Shown here in pieces: positions 37,440 through 45,055 of a DNA stretch of 64,000 nt (its first letter is position 1; each line of letters begins with the position of its first letter). Where the stretch lies: positions 150,018 through 214,017 of the forward strand of contig NZ_VAUP01000002.1 in NCBI RefSeq assembly GCF_005871085.1, written 5' to 3'. The notes beneath the pieces are model-generated. The model did not search any database. It saw only the letters and a list, made by a program, of their open reading frames with translations, and was not told where the DNA came from. Made by a program: the position numbers and the translations under genes. This DNA comes from Xanthobacter autotrophicus (GTDB taxonomy: Bacteria; Pseudomonadota; Alphaproteobacteria; Rhizobiales; Xanthobacteraceae).

Positions 37440-38153
37440 ATGGCCAAGGTTTCCATTGCCCGGGCCTCCGCCGCCCGGACACCCACCCGATCGCCTGCCC
37501 GGCCGACCCTGGAGCCGGGGGCCGACTGCCCCCTGTGCCCGCGCCTCGCCGATTTCCGCCATGAATGGCAGGCGGTCGAACCCGGCTGGCACAACGCCCC
37601 TGTGCCCGCCTTCGGGCCGGAAGATGCACGCCTGCTCATCGTCGGCCTCGCCCCCGGCCTGCGGGGGGCGAACCGCACCGGGCGGCCCTTCACCGGCGAC
37701 TATGCCGGCGACCTGCTTTACGCGACGCTGATCGAATACGGCTTCGCCGCCGGCACCTATGGCGCCCATCCGGAAGACGGCCTCACCCTCACCGATGCCC
37801 GCATCGTGAACGCGGTGCGCTGCGTGCCGCCGCAGAACAAGCCGACGCCGGAGGAAATCCGCACCTGCCGGCCGTTTTTGTCCGCGCCCATGGCCGCCAT
37901 GCCCCGCCTCTCAGCCATCGTGACGCTGGGCAAGATCGCCCATGATTCGACGCTGGCGGCGCTGGGGCAGAAAGCCTCGCGGCTCAAGTTCGGCCACGGC
38001 GCGACGGATACCATCACCGATGGCACAATGGGTCCGGTGCGGCTGTTCGCGAGCTACCATTGCTCGCGCTACAACACCAACACGCGGGTGCTGACGCCGG
38101 ACATGTTCCGCGCCGTCTTCGCGTCGGTGCGGGCCTATCTCGACGCCGCCTGA
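37440..38153 (+). CDS. Uracil-DNA glycosylase, family 5 (UdgB-like)
   Basis: 237 residues. Motif GLAPGLRGANRTGRPF near residues 69-84 and the motif SYHCSRYNTNT near 203-213 match family 5 (UDGb), whose active site lacks the catalytic Asp or Asn of other families. Cys residues in CPLCPRL, RCVPP and TCRPF fit a [4Fe-4S] cluster. It removes uracil, and in some homologues hypoxanthine, from DNA. The first 40 residues are a Pro/Arg-rich extension. It follows the NYN gene by 17 bp and is probably co-transcribed. Confidence 0.88.
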   Translation: MAKVSIARASAARTPTRSPARPTLEPGADCPLCPRLADFRHEWQAVEPGWHNAPVPAFGPEDARLLIVGLAPGLRGANRTGRPFTGDYAGDLLYATLIEYGFAAGTYGAHPEDGLTLTDARIVNAVRCVPPQNKPTPEEIRTCRPFLSAPMAAMPRLSAIVTLGKIAHDSTLAALGQKASRLKFGHGATDTITDGTMGPVRLFASYHCSRYNTNTRVLTPDMFRAVFASVRAYLDAA

Positions 38154-38159
38154 AGCGCC

Positions 38160-38735
38160 CTATTCCTGGTCCTGCGCCCGCTTGGCGTGAAGATGCGCCA
38201 GCACATCGGCCGCGTTCCGGTCCGGCGGGAACACCGGATAGAAGACGTGGGAGATGGCGCCATCCTCGATGATAAGGGTGATGCGCTTCAACAGCGTCGC
38301 GCCCTCCACCGTGAAGGTGGGCAGACCGATGGCGTGGGTCAGCTGGTGACCGTGATCGGATAGCAGCGGGAACGGCAGGTGCAGGCGCTCCGCCACTTCC
38401 TGCTGATAGGCCGTGTCCTGCAGGGAGAGGCCGAACACATGCTCCGCCCCCGCCGCCTTGAGGTCCGCGAAATGGTCGCGGAAGGCGCAGGATTGCGGCG
38501 TGCAGCCTCGCGCGCCGGGGATCTCGTCCCAGCCCGTGGGCAAAGGCTCGCCGGGCACGCCGGTGCGCGGATAAGCATAGACCACCGCAAGGCCCGACAG
38601 GGCGGAAAGGTCGATCATCCGCCCGTCGGTGGCCGGCAGTTCGATGATGGGCAGTTCCAGCCCCGGCAGGTGGGCGGCGTGGCCGTCGTCCTCCGGCGCG
38701 GGGAGGCTGTCGGGCAGGCTGTGATAGGTGGTCAT
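38160..38735 (-). CDS. Peroxiredoxin-like protein (AhpC/TSA superfamily)
   Basis: 191 residues with the thioredoxin-like peroxiredoxin fold. The strand VVYAYPRTGVPGEPLP precedes the peroxidatic Cys in ARGCTPQSCAFRDHF near residue 78, with a second Cys five residues later as in PrxQ/BCP types. Arg and Thr residues around the site are conserved. It probably reduces hydroperoxides in the cytoplasm. Its start overlaps the stop of the VOC gene by four bases, so the two are translationally coupled. Confidence 0.85.
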   Translation of the reverse strand: MTTYHSLPDSLPAPEDDGHAAHLPGLELPIIELPATDGRMIDLSALSGLAVVYAYPRTGVPGEPLPTGWDEIPGARGCTPQSCAFRDHFADLKAAGAEHVFGLSLQDTAYQQEVAERLHLPFPLLSDHGHQLTHAIGLPTFTVEGATLLKRITLIIEDGAISHVFYPVFPPDRNAADVLAHLHAKRAQDQE

Positions 38736-39136
38736 GGCTGCTCCCCCGGCGCGTCGTCATAGGAGATGAATTCCAGAAGCGACCCATCGGGATCGCGAAA
38801 ATAGAGGCTGGTGCCCCGCCCCAGCGCGCCGAAGCGCGGCACCGGGCCCAGCTCCGGGGTGATGCCGTGGGCGGCAAGGTGGGCGGCCGCCTCGGCAATC
38901 GGCCCGTTCCAGCGGAAGCACAGGTCGCTGTTGCCGGGCGCAACCGGCAGCCGCGCCACCGGCACCGGGTCCACCCCCGGCCCGTGCAGGTTGAGTTGGC
39001 GGTCGCCGAAGCGATAGGCGAAGCCCGCCCCCACCGGCACCACTTCAGCGCCCAGCACGGCCGCATAGAAGGCGTTGGAGCGCGCGAAATCGCTCACATG
39101 GACGACGCAATGGTCGAACGCGATCTTGCCGGCCAT
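38732..39136 (-). CDS. VOC-family (glyoxalase/bleomycin resistance-like) protein
   Basis: 134 residues, one vicinal-oxygen-chelate domain of two beta-alpha-beta-beta-beta units. DHCVVHVSDFARSNAFY opens it, and the C-terminal FRDPDGSLLEFISYD gives the metal-ligand Glu. The middle has LNLHGPG with a likely His ligand. Substrate unknown. The ATG at 39136 follows a GGGAGG tract; an ATG at 39148 is possible. It overlaps and precedes the peroxiredoxin gene, suggesting a shared role in detoxifying reactive carbonyls or peroxides (inference). Confidence 0.85.
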   Translation of the reverse strand: MAGKIAFDHCVVHVSDFARSNAFYAAVLGAEVVPVGAGFAYRFGDRQLNLHGPGVDPVPVARLPVAPGNSDLCFRWNGPIAEAAAHLAAHGITPELGPVPRFGALGRGTSLYFRDPDGSLLEFISYDDAPGEQP

Positions 39137-39166
39137 CTCCCCTCCCATTGTCCCCTTCCCGCCCGA

Positions 39167-39643
39167 TCAGCCCCGATCACGCATGAGCCGCGCCTTGTCG
39201 CGGGCCCAGTCGCGTTCTTTGGAGGCCTCGCGCTTGTCGTGGGCCTTCTTGCCCTTGGCGAGGGCCAGCTCCACCTTGGCGCGGCCGCGATCGTTGAAAT
39301 AGATCTTCAGCGCCACCACGGTCATGCCCTCGCGCTCCACCGCATGGCCGAGCTTGGCGATCTGGCGCTTGTGCAGCAGCAGCTTGCGGGGCCGGCGGGT
39401 CTCGTGGTTGAAGCGGTTGGCCTCCAGATATTCCGGGATATAGGCGTTGTAGAGCCACATCTCCCCGGCCTTCTGCGCGGCATAGCTCTCGCCGATGGTG
39501 GCCTTGCCGGTGCGCAGGCTCTTCACCTCGGTACCGGTAAGCATGACACCGGCCTCGAAGGTCTCGCCAATCTCGAAATCAAACCGCGCGCGCCGATTGT
39601 CGGCGGCGATCTTGCGCGGGGCTTCGGTCTTCTTGCTGCTCAT
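39167..39643 (-). CDS. smpB: SsrA-binding protein SmpB
   Basis: 158 residues. The OB-fold core has [19 protein letters not shown] (two strands), [12 protein letters not shown], and [16 protein letters not shown]; the basic C-terminal tail ([18 protein letters not shown]) enters the ribosomal mRNA channel. It partners tmRNA in rescue of stalled ribosomes and works with RNase R (also in this window). The tmRNA gene itself was not found here. dapA lies upstream on the same strand, the common arrangement, but a toxin-antitoxin pair sits between. Confidence 0.95.
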   Translation of the reverse strand: MSSKKTEAPRKIAADNRRARFDFEIGETFEAGVMLTGTEVKSLRTGKATIGESYAAQKAGEMWLYNAYIPEYLEANRFNHETRRPRKLLLHKRQIAKLGHAVEREGMTVVALKIYFNDRGRAKVELALAKGKKAHDKREASKERDWARDKARLMRDRG

Positions 39644-39688
39644 GATGGGAATGTGGTCTCGACGCACCGCTCAGGCAAGCGGGAGGGG

Positions 39689-39970
39689 TCAGGGGCGCTG
39701 GCGGGCGGTGTGGATGACGGAAACGATGGACAGTTCCCGGCGCGTCTCATCAACCTCATACGCAATGATATAGGGATAGCCGCGCACGATGAACTCGCGG
39801 GTGCCCGGCAGAACCCCCGGCCTCCCCATGAACGGTTCGGCCGCAAGCAGGCGGATGGTCTGGTGGATCGCGGAACCCACATGACGCATGCCCACCGGCG
39901 AATGTTGCCGCAGATAGGCGAGGATGGCCGCGAGGTCCTGCTGCGCGACCGGCGTGAACTGGACCTTCAC
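39689..39970 (-). CDS. RelE/ParE-type toxin
   Basis: About 93 residues. The fold pattern is VKVQFTPVAQQDLAAILAYL at the start, then a helix, and the C-terminal strands REFIVRGYPYIIAYEVDE and SIVSVIHTARQ, typical of ParE, which poisons gyrase, rather than ribosome-dependent RelE. The GTG at 39970 overlaps the antitoxin stop as GTGA; an ATG at 39988 is an alternative. It forms a pair with the upstream antitoxin and lies between dapA and smpB. Confidence 0.8.
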   Translation of the reverse strand: MKVQFTPVAQQDLAAILAYLRQHSPVGMRHVGSAIHQTIRLLAAEPFMGRPGVLPGTREFIVRGYPYIIAYEVDETRRELSIVSVIHTARQRP

Positions 39971-40215
39971 AGACCGAACTGCCGCCACAGCTCCTCGATC
40001 TCCTGCGGATCCGCGAACTCGCCCCGCCGCGCCTGGGCAAGACCGAGCCGGACCCGCTCGATCTGCTCCGGCGTCAGTTGGTAGTCCGCCTCACCGTCCT
40101 CGCCACCGGCCTCGCCCCGGTGGACGAGGCCCAGCAGCAGCTCGGCGACGCGGTCCTGTTCCGCGTCGGAGAGCTTGCGGATCTCGGCGATGGCCTGGTC
40201 CAGCAGCTTCGTCAT
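39967..40215 (-). CDS. Antitoxin of a ParE/RelE-type module
   Basis: 82 residues. The first half is helical (MTKLLDQAIAEIRKLSDAEQ, VAELLLGLVHR) and the second half is acidic with LTPEQIERVRLGLAQARRGE, a segment common to short antitoxins that bind ParE/RelE toxins. It should neutralise the downstream toxin and repress their shared promoter in the 24 bp and dapA tail upstream. I cannot place it in a named antitoxin family with certainty. Confidence 0.75.
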   Translation of the reverse strand: MTKLLDQAIAEIRKLSDAEQDRVAELLLGLVHRGEAGGEDGEADYQLTPEQIERVRLGLAQARRGEFADPQEIEELWRQFGL

Positions 40216-40239
40216 GGGCGAAGGATAGCAGACCCGCGC

Positions 40240-41139
40240 TCAGTTGATGAGGCCGGCATGCACCATGGCGCTGCGGACTACGGCGCGGGTGGTCTCGGAG
40301 ACCGGCACCATGGGAAGCCGCGCCTCCTCGCTCATCTTGCCGAGCAGTGAGAGGGCGTACTTGGTGGGGGCCGGATTGGTCTCCACGAACAGGGCCGTGT
40401 GCAGCGGCATCAGGATGTCCTGGATGGCGAGCGCCGCCTTGTAGTCGCCGGCAAGGCAGGCGAGCTGGAAGTCCGAGCACAGGCGCGGGGCGACGTTGGA
40501 CGCCACCGAGATGCAGCCCTGCCCGCCGTGGGCGTTGAAGCCCAGCGCGGTGGCATCCTCGCCCGAGAGCTGGATGAAGTCCGGCCCCAGCACCTGCCGC
40601 TGCAGCGACACGCGGGCGAGGTTCGCGGTGGCATCCTTCACGCCGGCGATGTTCTTGATCTCGAACAGCCGCGCCATGGTCTCCACCGACATGTCGATCA
40701 CCGAGCGGCTCGGGATGTTGTAGATGAAGATCGGCAGCTCCACCGCGTTGGCGATGGCCCGGAAGTGCTGGTAGAGGCCTTCCTGGGTGGGCTTGTTGTA
40801 ATAGGGCGTCACCACCAGCAAGGCGTCGGCGCCCACCTTCTCGGCATGCTGGGCGAGGGCCACCGCCTCCGCCGTGTTGTTGGATCCGGCGCCCGCCATC
40901 ACCGGCACCCGGCCGGCGGACTGCTGGACCGCCCATTCCACCACGCGATTATGCTCCTCGTGGGAGAGGGTCGGGCTCTCGCCGGTGGTGCCCACCGGCA
41001 CGAGGCCGTGTGTGCCTTCGGCGATCTGCCAGTCCACGAAGGCGCAAAACGCCTTTTCATCCAGCGCGCCGTCGCGGAACGGGGTGACGAGAGCGGTAAA
41101 CGAGCCGCGGAAGCGCGACGCAGACGAAATGGGCGACAT
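40240..41139 (-). CDS. dapA: 4-hydroxy-tetrahydrodipicolinate synthase
   Basis: 299 residues, TIM barrel. [14 protein letters not shown] near residues 50-63 binds the ketoacid, the catalytic Tyr lies in YYNKPTQEG near 115, and the Schiff-base Lys in GVKDAT near 168. It condenses pyruvate with aspartate semialdehyde in the lysine/diaminopimelate pathway. It is divergent from slt; both products serve the cell wall, but shared control is not shown. Confidence 0.96.
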   Translation of the reverse strand: MSPISSASRFRGSFTALVTPFRDGALDEKAFCAFVDWQIAEGTHGLVPVGTTGESPTLSHEEHNRVVEWAVQQSAGRVPVMAGAGSNNTAEAVALAQHAEKVGADALLVVTPYYNKPTQEGLYQHFRAIANAVELPIFIYNIPSRSVIDMSVETMARLFEIKNIAGVKDATANLARVSLQRQVLGPDFIQLSGEDATALGFNAHGGQGCISVASNVAPRLCSDFQLACLAGDYKAALAIQDILMPLHTALFVETNPAPTKYALSLLGKMSEEARLPMVPVSETTRAVVRSAMVHAGLIN

Positions 41140-41601
41140 GGCGAACGCCTTGGGTTCCTGGGGCTTATCGGCTGACCGGTGAGGCCAGCCTCGCGGGGCT
41201 TGTGATTGGCCGGGATTGCCTGCACGCGAACCTTAAGACCGCGCGCGAACGTCCCGGCGCACGCCGGCTCGGATGAGCGGCGGGCGGGCCTTGACCCTTA
41301 TCCTTTTGCCGGCCGGCCGGAAAGGGGGCACGCGACGACACCACGCGTCCGGACGCCCGCCGGTACCCCGAACACGGCGCAGGCGCCGCGCCCGCAGGCC
41401 GATGCGCCCGTCTTCCGCAAAAGAGCGGCACCCCGGTGAGGGATTGCAGTCCTTGCAACCGCCGCTGGGTCATGAGCCGCGTTTTCGCCCTGTTTACGCG
41501 ATCAATCTGGTTAGGGTTTCGTCAACGCGGCTGGCGGAACATGGCGGAGGGGGAGCCGCAAGATCGCATCAAACGACACCAACCCGCCGCGAGGACATTG
41601 C
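41140..41601. other. Divergent intergenic region between dapA and slt
   Basis: 462 bp. It must contain two promoters. The stretch 41230-41430 is Arg/Pro-rich in every frame and unlikely to code. I saw no RNA signature, strong hairpin or repeat element. Confidence 0.45.
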
Positions 41602-43914
41602 ATGTCGCCTGTTTCGAGCCTGATTTCCGTGAGCGCGCTTGCGCTCGCCCTCGCGTGGAGCGGGGCGATGCCGGCGCTCGCGGAGACCGCGCCGACGGCC
41701 AAGCCGGCCTCCTCCAAGGACACCGCGAAGGACACCGCGAAGGACGCCAAGGCCAAGGATACGAAGGCCAAGGATACGAAGGCCAAGGACGCCGGCAAGC
41801 CGGGATCCAAGGACGCCAAGGCAACCGCCTCAAAGCCGACAGGCAACGCCAAGGCGTCGGCCGACGCCAAGTCCGGCAAGGCCAACAAGGATGCGGCCAA
41901 GCCCGCGCCAGCCAAGCCCGCCGCATCCAAGCCCGCGGCCAAGCCGGCCACCGCCCGCGCCCCGACCGCAGCGCCCCAGGCGGCGCCGACGCTGAGCGCC
42001 TCGTCCAACATTCCCGGCGGCGACCTTGCCGCACTGAAGGTGGCGGTGAACGCCGCCAAGAACGGCCGCGCGGCGGAAGCCATGGGCGCCGCCCAGCAAC
42101 TCGACGATCCGGCGGCGCGCAGCCTCGTGACCTGGCTCGTCATCCGCCACGCGCCCAACGACCTGGGCTTCGACGCCATCAACCAGTTCCTGAAGGACAA
42201 GCCCGGCTGGCCGACCCAGAGCACGTTGCGCCGCCGCGCCGAGCGGGTGCTGTTCCAGGAGAACCGCGACCCGGCCAAGGCGCGCGACTTCTTCGCCGAG
42301 CAGCCGCCGCTGTCCGGCGAGGGCAAGATCGCCCTCGCCCGCTATCTGGTGGCCGCCGGCAACCGCTCGGACGCGGCCGACTGGGTGCGCGAGGCGTGGC
42401 GCGAGGATGAGCTGAACGAGAGCTTCGAATCGAAGATCATCGACGAGTTCTCCGGCTTCCTCACCCGCACCGACCACAAGCTGCGGGCCGACCGCTTCAG
42501 TTACAAGCCGGACCCCGATCGCGCCCTGCGCGCCGCCGCGCGCGCCGGTTCCGACATCGTCGCCCTCACCAAGGCGCGCATGGCCATCGCCAAGAAGGAC
42601 GCCAACGGCGAGAAGCTGCTCGCCCAGGTGCCGTTCAATTTGTCGAGCGATCCGGCCTACCTGTTCGCCAAGTCCCAACTCGCCCGCCGGGCCGACAAGC
42701 CGCAGGACGCCGCGCGCGCGCTTCTGGCCGGCGCCACCTCCGATCAGGTCCGGGCCGATCCGGACGAATGGTGGATCGAGCGGCGCCTCGTCGCCCGCGA
42801 ACTGCTGGAGGCCGGCGATTTCCAGACCGCCTACAAGGTCGCTGCCACCGGCGTGCCGCCCAAGGCCGACAATTACCGCGCCGAGCAACATTTCACCGCC
42901 GGCTGGATTGCCTTGCGCTTCCTGAAGGATCCGCGCACCGCGGCCCAGCATTTCGCCAAGATCGACGACGACCAGAAGCACCCCATCACCCTGTCGCGGG
43001 CCTATTACTGGCAGGCGCGGGCGGCGGAGGCCATGGGCGACGGCGGCCGCGCCCGCGAGCGCTTCCAGGCGGCGGCGCGCTTCCCGGCCACCTATTACGG
43101 CCAGCTCTCGCGCACCAAGCTCGGCATGGCGCCGGTGGTGCTGCGCTCGCCCTCGCCCTCGTTCGACAGCCGCAACACTTTCGCCCGGCTGGAGCCGGTG
43201 AAGGCCATCCGCATGCTCTATGCGGTAGGCGAGCGCGACATTCCCCTGACCATCTATTACGACCTCGCCTGGCGCATGGAGGACCCGGCCCAGCTTGCCA
43301 TGCTGGCCGACCTCGCCGAGGCCAATGGCGACGCCCGCGGCGCGCTGGTGGTGGGCAAGGAGGGCCTCGCGGAAGGCCATCCGCTGGAGGCGGAAGCCTT
43401 CCCCACCTTCGGCCTGCCCAGCTACACGCCCATCGGCAATCCGGTGGACAAGGCCTCGATCTATGCGGTGGCGCGGCAGGAAAGCCAGTTCAACGCCCGC
43501 ACCCTCTCCAGCGCCAAGGCCATGGGCCTGATGCAGGTGACGCCGGAGGCCGGCCGCGAGGTCACCAAGAAGACCGGGGTGCCCTACAGCGAATCCCGGC
43601 TCATGAGTGACCAGTCCTACAACGTGCAGTTCGGTGCCGCCGAGCTGGGCGAACTGGTGCAGAATTACGGCGGCAACTACGTGCTGGTGTTCGCCGCCTA
43701 CAATGCCGGACGCGGCAGCGTCGCCAAGTGGATCCAGCGCTACGGCGACCCGCGCGACCCGGACGTGGACGTGGTGGACTGGGTGGAATCCATCCCCTTC
43801 TCCGAGACCCGCAACTATGTGCAGCGGGTGATGGAGAACTACCAAGTCTACAAGGTGCGCTTCAACATCCCCTCCAAGCTGCAGATGGAAGCCGACCTGC
43901 GCGGCGGCCGCTGA
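41602..43914 (+). CDS. Soluble lytic murein transglycosylase (Slt70-like)
   Basis: 770 residues. The signal peptide is followed by an unusual Lys/Ala/Asp-rich linker (about residues 30-125) with AKDTKAKD repeats encoded by 12- and 15-bp DNA repeats. A long alpha-superhelical U-domain comes next, then the SLT catalytic domain at about 620-760. The catalytic Glu is in VARQESQFNARTLS, with AMGLMQVTP, AAYNAGRGSVAKW and ETRNYVQRVM. It cleaves peptidoglycan glycan strands in the periplasm. The ATG at 41602 has a GAGGA site. The basic linker may hold the enzyme to the cell wall or outer membrane (inference). Confidence 0.93.
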   Translation: MSPVSSLISVSALALALAWSGAMPALAETAPTAKPASSKDTAKDTAKDAKAKDTKAKDTKAKDAGKPGSKDAKATASKPTGNAKASADAKSGKANKDAAKPAPAKPAASKPAAKPATARAPTAAPQAAPTLSASSNIPGGDLAALKVAVNAAKNGRAAEAMGAAQQLDDPAARSLVTWLVIRHAPNDLGFDAINQFLKDKPGWPTQSTLRRRAERVLFQENRDPAKARDFFAEQPPLSGEGKIALARYLVAAGNRSDAADWVREAWREDELNESFESKIIDEFSGFLTRTDHKLRADRFSYKPDPDRALRAAARAGSDIVALTKARMAIAKKDANGEKLLAQVPFNLSSDPAYLFAKSQLARRADKPQDAARALLAGATSDQVRADPDEWWIERRLVARELLEAGDFQTAYKVAATGVPPKADNYRAEQHFTAGWIALRFLKDPRTAAQHFAKIDDDQKHPITLSRAYYWQARAAEAMGDGGRARERFQAAARFPATYYGQLSRTKLGMAPVVLRSPSPSFDSRNTFARLEPVKAIRMLYAVGERDIPLTIYYDLAWRMEDPAQLAMLADLAEANGDARGALVVGKEGLAEGHPLEAEAFPTFGLPSYTPIGNPVDKASIYAVARQESQFNARTLSSAKAMGLMQVTPEAGREVTKKTGVPYSESRLMSDQSYNVQFGAAELGELVQNYGGNYVLVFAAYNAGRGSVAKWIQRYGDPRDPDVDVVDWVESIPFSETRNYVQRVMENYQVYKVRFNIPSKLQMEADLRGGR

Positions 43915-43944
43915 GGGGGGCTGGCTAGAGGGGGCGCCGGCGCG

Positions 43945-44195
43945 CTCCACCAGTCACGATGCGCCCTCTCCCTGCGATGCGCCCCCTCCCCCGCGTGCGG
44001 GGGAGGGCTGGGGAGGGGGAAAGACCCGCGGGAACAGGAGCAATCGGGCAGGCGGGAACCATCGCTTCATGCCCGTTCGGCGTGCCGGCAGTGAAAGCAC
44101 TGCCCCCACCCTGCCCCCCCCGCAAGCGGGAGAGGTTTCTCCAGCGGCGCAGGATGACAGCAGCCCTCTCCACCAGTTGCGATGCGCCCCTCCCC
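43945..44195. repeat. Cluster of G/C-rich hairpin repeats between slt and the HhH gene
   Basis: A perfect 11-bp hairpin lies at 43984-44007 (CCCTCCCCCGC, GT, GCGGGGGAGGG). A second, CGCAAGCG-centred hairpin lies near 44110-44136. A direct repeat built on CTCCACCAGT and GATGCGCCC flanks the pair (near 43946 and 44167). No gene lies here; it separates two convergent genes. Confidence 0.75.
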
Positions 44196-44951
44196 TCACC
44201 CCCGCCGGCGGCTGCCCGGCTCCGGCGGCGGCTCACCCGCAGCGAGGGCGCGGGCCTGACCGATCCAGTTCTCCCGCTCGATGCGGCCGGGAAAGGCGAG
44301 GTAGCTGCCCACCCAGGCCGCCTCGTCCGGGGTCCAGGCGGCGATCTGGCGGACATGATAGATGCCGAGCGCATTGAGCCGGCGCTCGTTCTGCGGGCCA
44401 ATGCCCTTCAGCAGCTTGAGGTCGTCCGCTCCCTCCCCCTCCGGAGCGTCGAGGGTGGGCGGGCGCACGCCGGGATGGCCGTCCGGTCCTTTCTCCCGCA
44501 CCACAGGCGCCGGAGGCAGAGGCAACGGCAGAGGCTCGTCCTCCGGTTCCGGCGGCAGGGAGGCGAGATCCGGGCTCAGGCCGAGCCGCGAAAACAGGTC
44601 CGGCTCGCGCGGTGCCGGCACCGGACGCGACGGCTGGGCAAGCGGCTCGCCAGAAGCCGGCGCCTCCGGCATCTGGGAACCGGGCCCTGATACGCCCGTC
44701 CCCGCACCGGTGGGCGCGGCCGAAAAGGGAAGCACGGCCGATGGCGTCGCCGGCGGGCCGCTCCTGTCTGGACGCGCATCGGGATCCCCCGCCTCGTGAA
44801 CCGGCAGCCGGCCCGTGAACGACACCACGGACGCCGCCTCGCTGTCGGCCACGGCCGCGGCGCTGCGGCGGCCGAGCTTGAAGCCAAGGGCAAGCCCCAG
44901 CAGGAAGGCCAGGGTCAGAAGCAGCAGGACTTCGATGGTGAAGGCCGTCAT
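44196..44951 (-). CDS. Membrane-anchored protein with C-terminal helix-hairpin-helix domain
   Basis: 251 residues. One N-terminal membrane helix (IEVLLLLTLAFLLGLALGF), a long Pro/Gly/Ala-rich linker, then an HhH domain at about 178-240 (DDLKLLKGIGPQNERRLNAL, IAAWTPDEAAWVGSYLAFPG, ENWIGQARALA). Such domains occur at the end of several alphaproteobacterial envelope proteins and of NADH-dehydrogenase-associated proteins; despite the HhH name, DNA binding is not implied. The ATG at 44951 overlaps the stop of the 35-aa ORF (ATGA), so it is translationally coupled to it and, through it, to the OmpA-type gene. Confidence 0.8.
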   Translation of the reverse strand: MTAFTIEVLLLLTLAFLLGLALGFKLGRRSAAAVADSEAASVVSFTGRLPVHEAGDPDARPDRSGPPATPSAVLPFSAAPTGAGTGVSGPGSQMPEAPASGEPLAQPSRPVPAPREPDLFSRLGLSPDLASLPPEPEDEPLPLPLPPAPVVREKGPDGHPGVRPPTLDAPEGEGADDLKLLKGIGPQNERRLNALGIYHVRQIAAWTPDEAAWVGSYLAFPGRIERENWIGQARALAAGEPPPEPGSRRRG

Positions 44952-45055
44952 CCACGCCTCCCCGGGTTCAGCCGGCCGAGCGCATAGCCGGTGGCGAGGC
45001 CGATTCCCACCGCCCCCAGAAGATAAGGCCACAAGGCGAGGGTGAGATAGATCAC
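44948..45055 (-). CDS. 35-residue membrane peptide coupled to both neighbours
   Basis: A very short ORF starting at GTG 45055. Its product has one hydrophobic helix (LTLALWPYLLGAVGIGLATG) and a basic Arg-rich end, NPGRRG. The start overlaps the stop of the OmpA-type gene as GTGA and its own stop overlaps the next ATG as ATGA. This exact stop-start coupling on both sides, plus the clear membrane helix, argues for a real gene. The function is unknown; it may be a small subunit or assembly factor of a complex formed by its neighbours. Confidence 0.7.
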   Translation of the reverse strand: MIYLTLALWPYLLGAVGIGLATGYALGRLNPGRRG

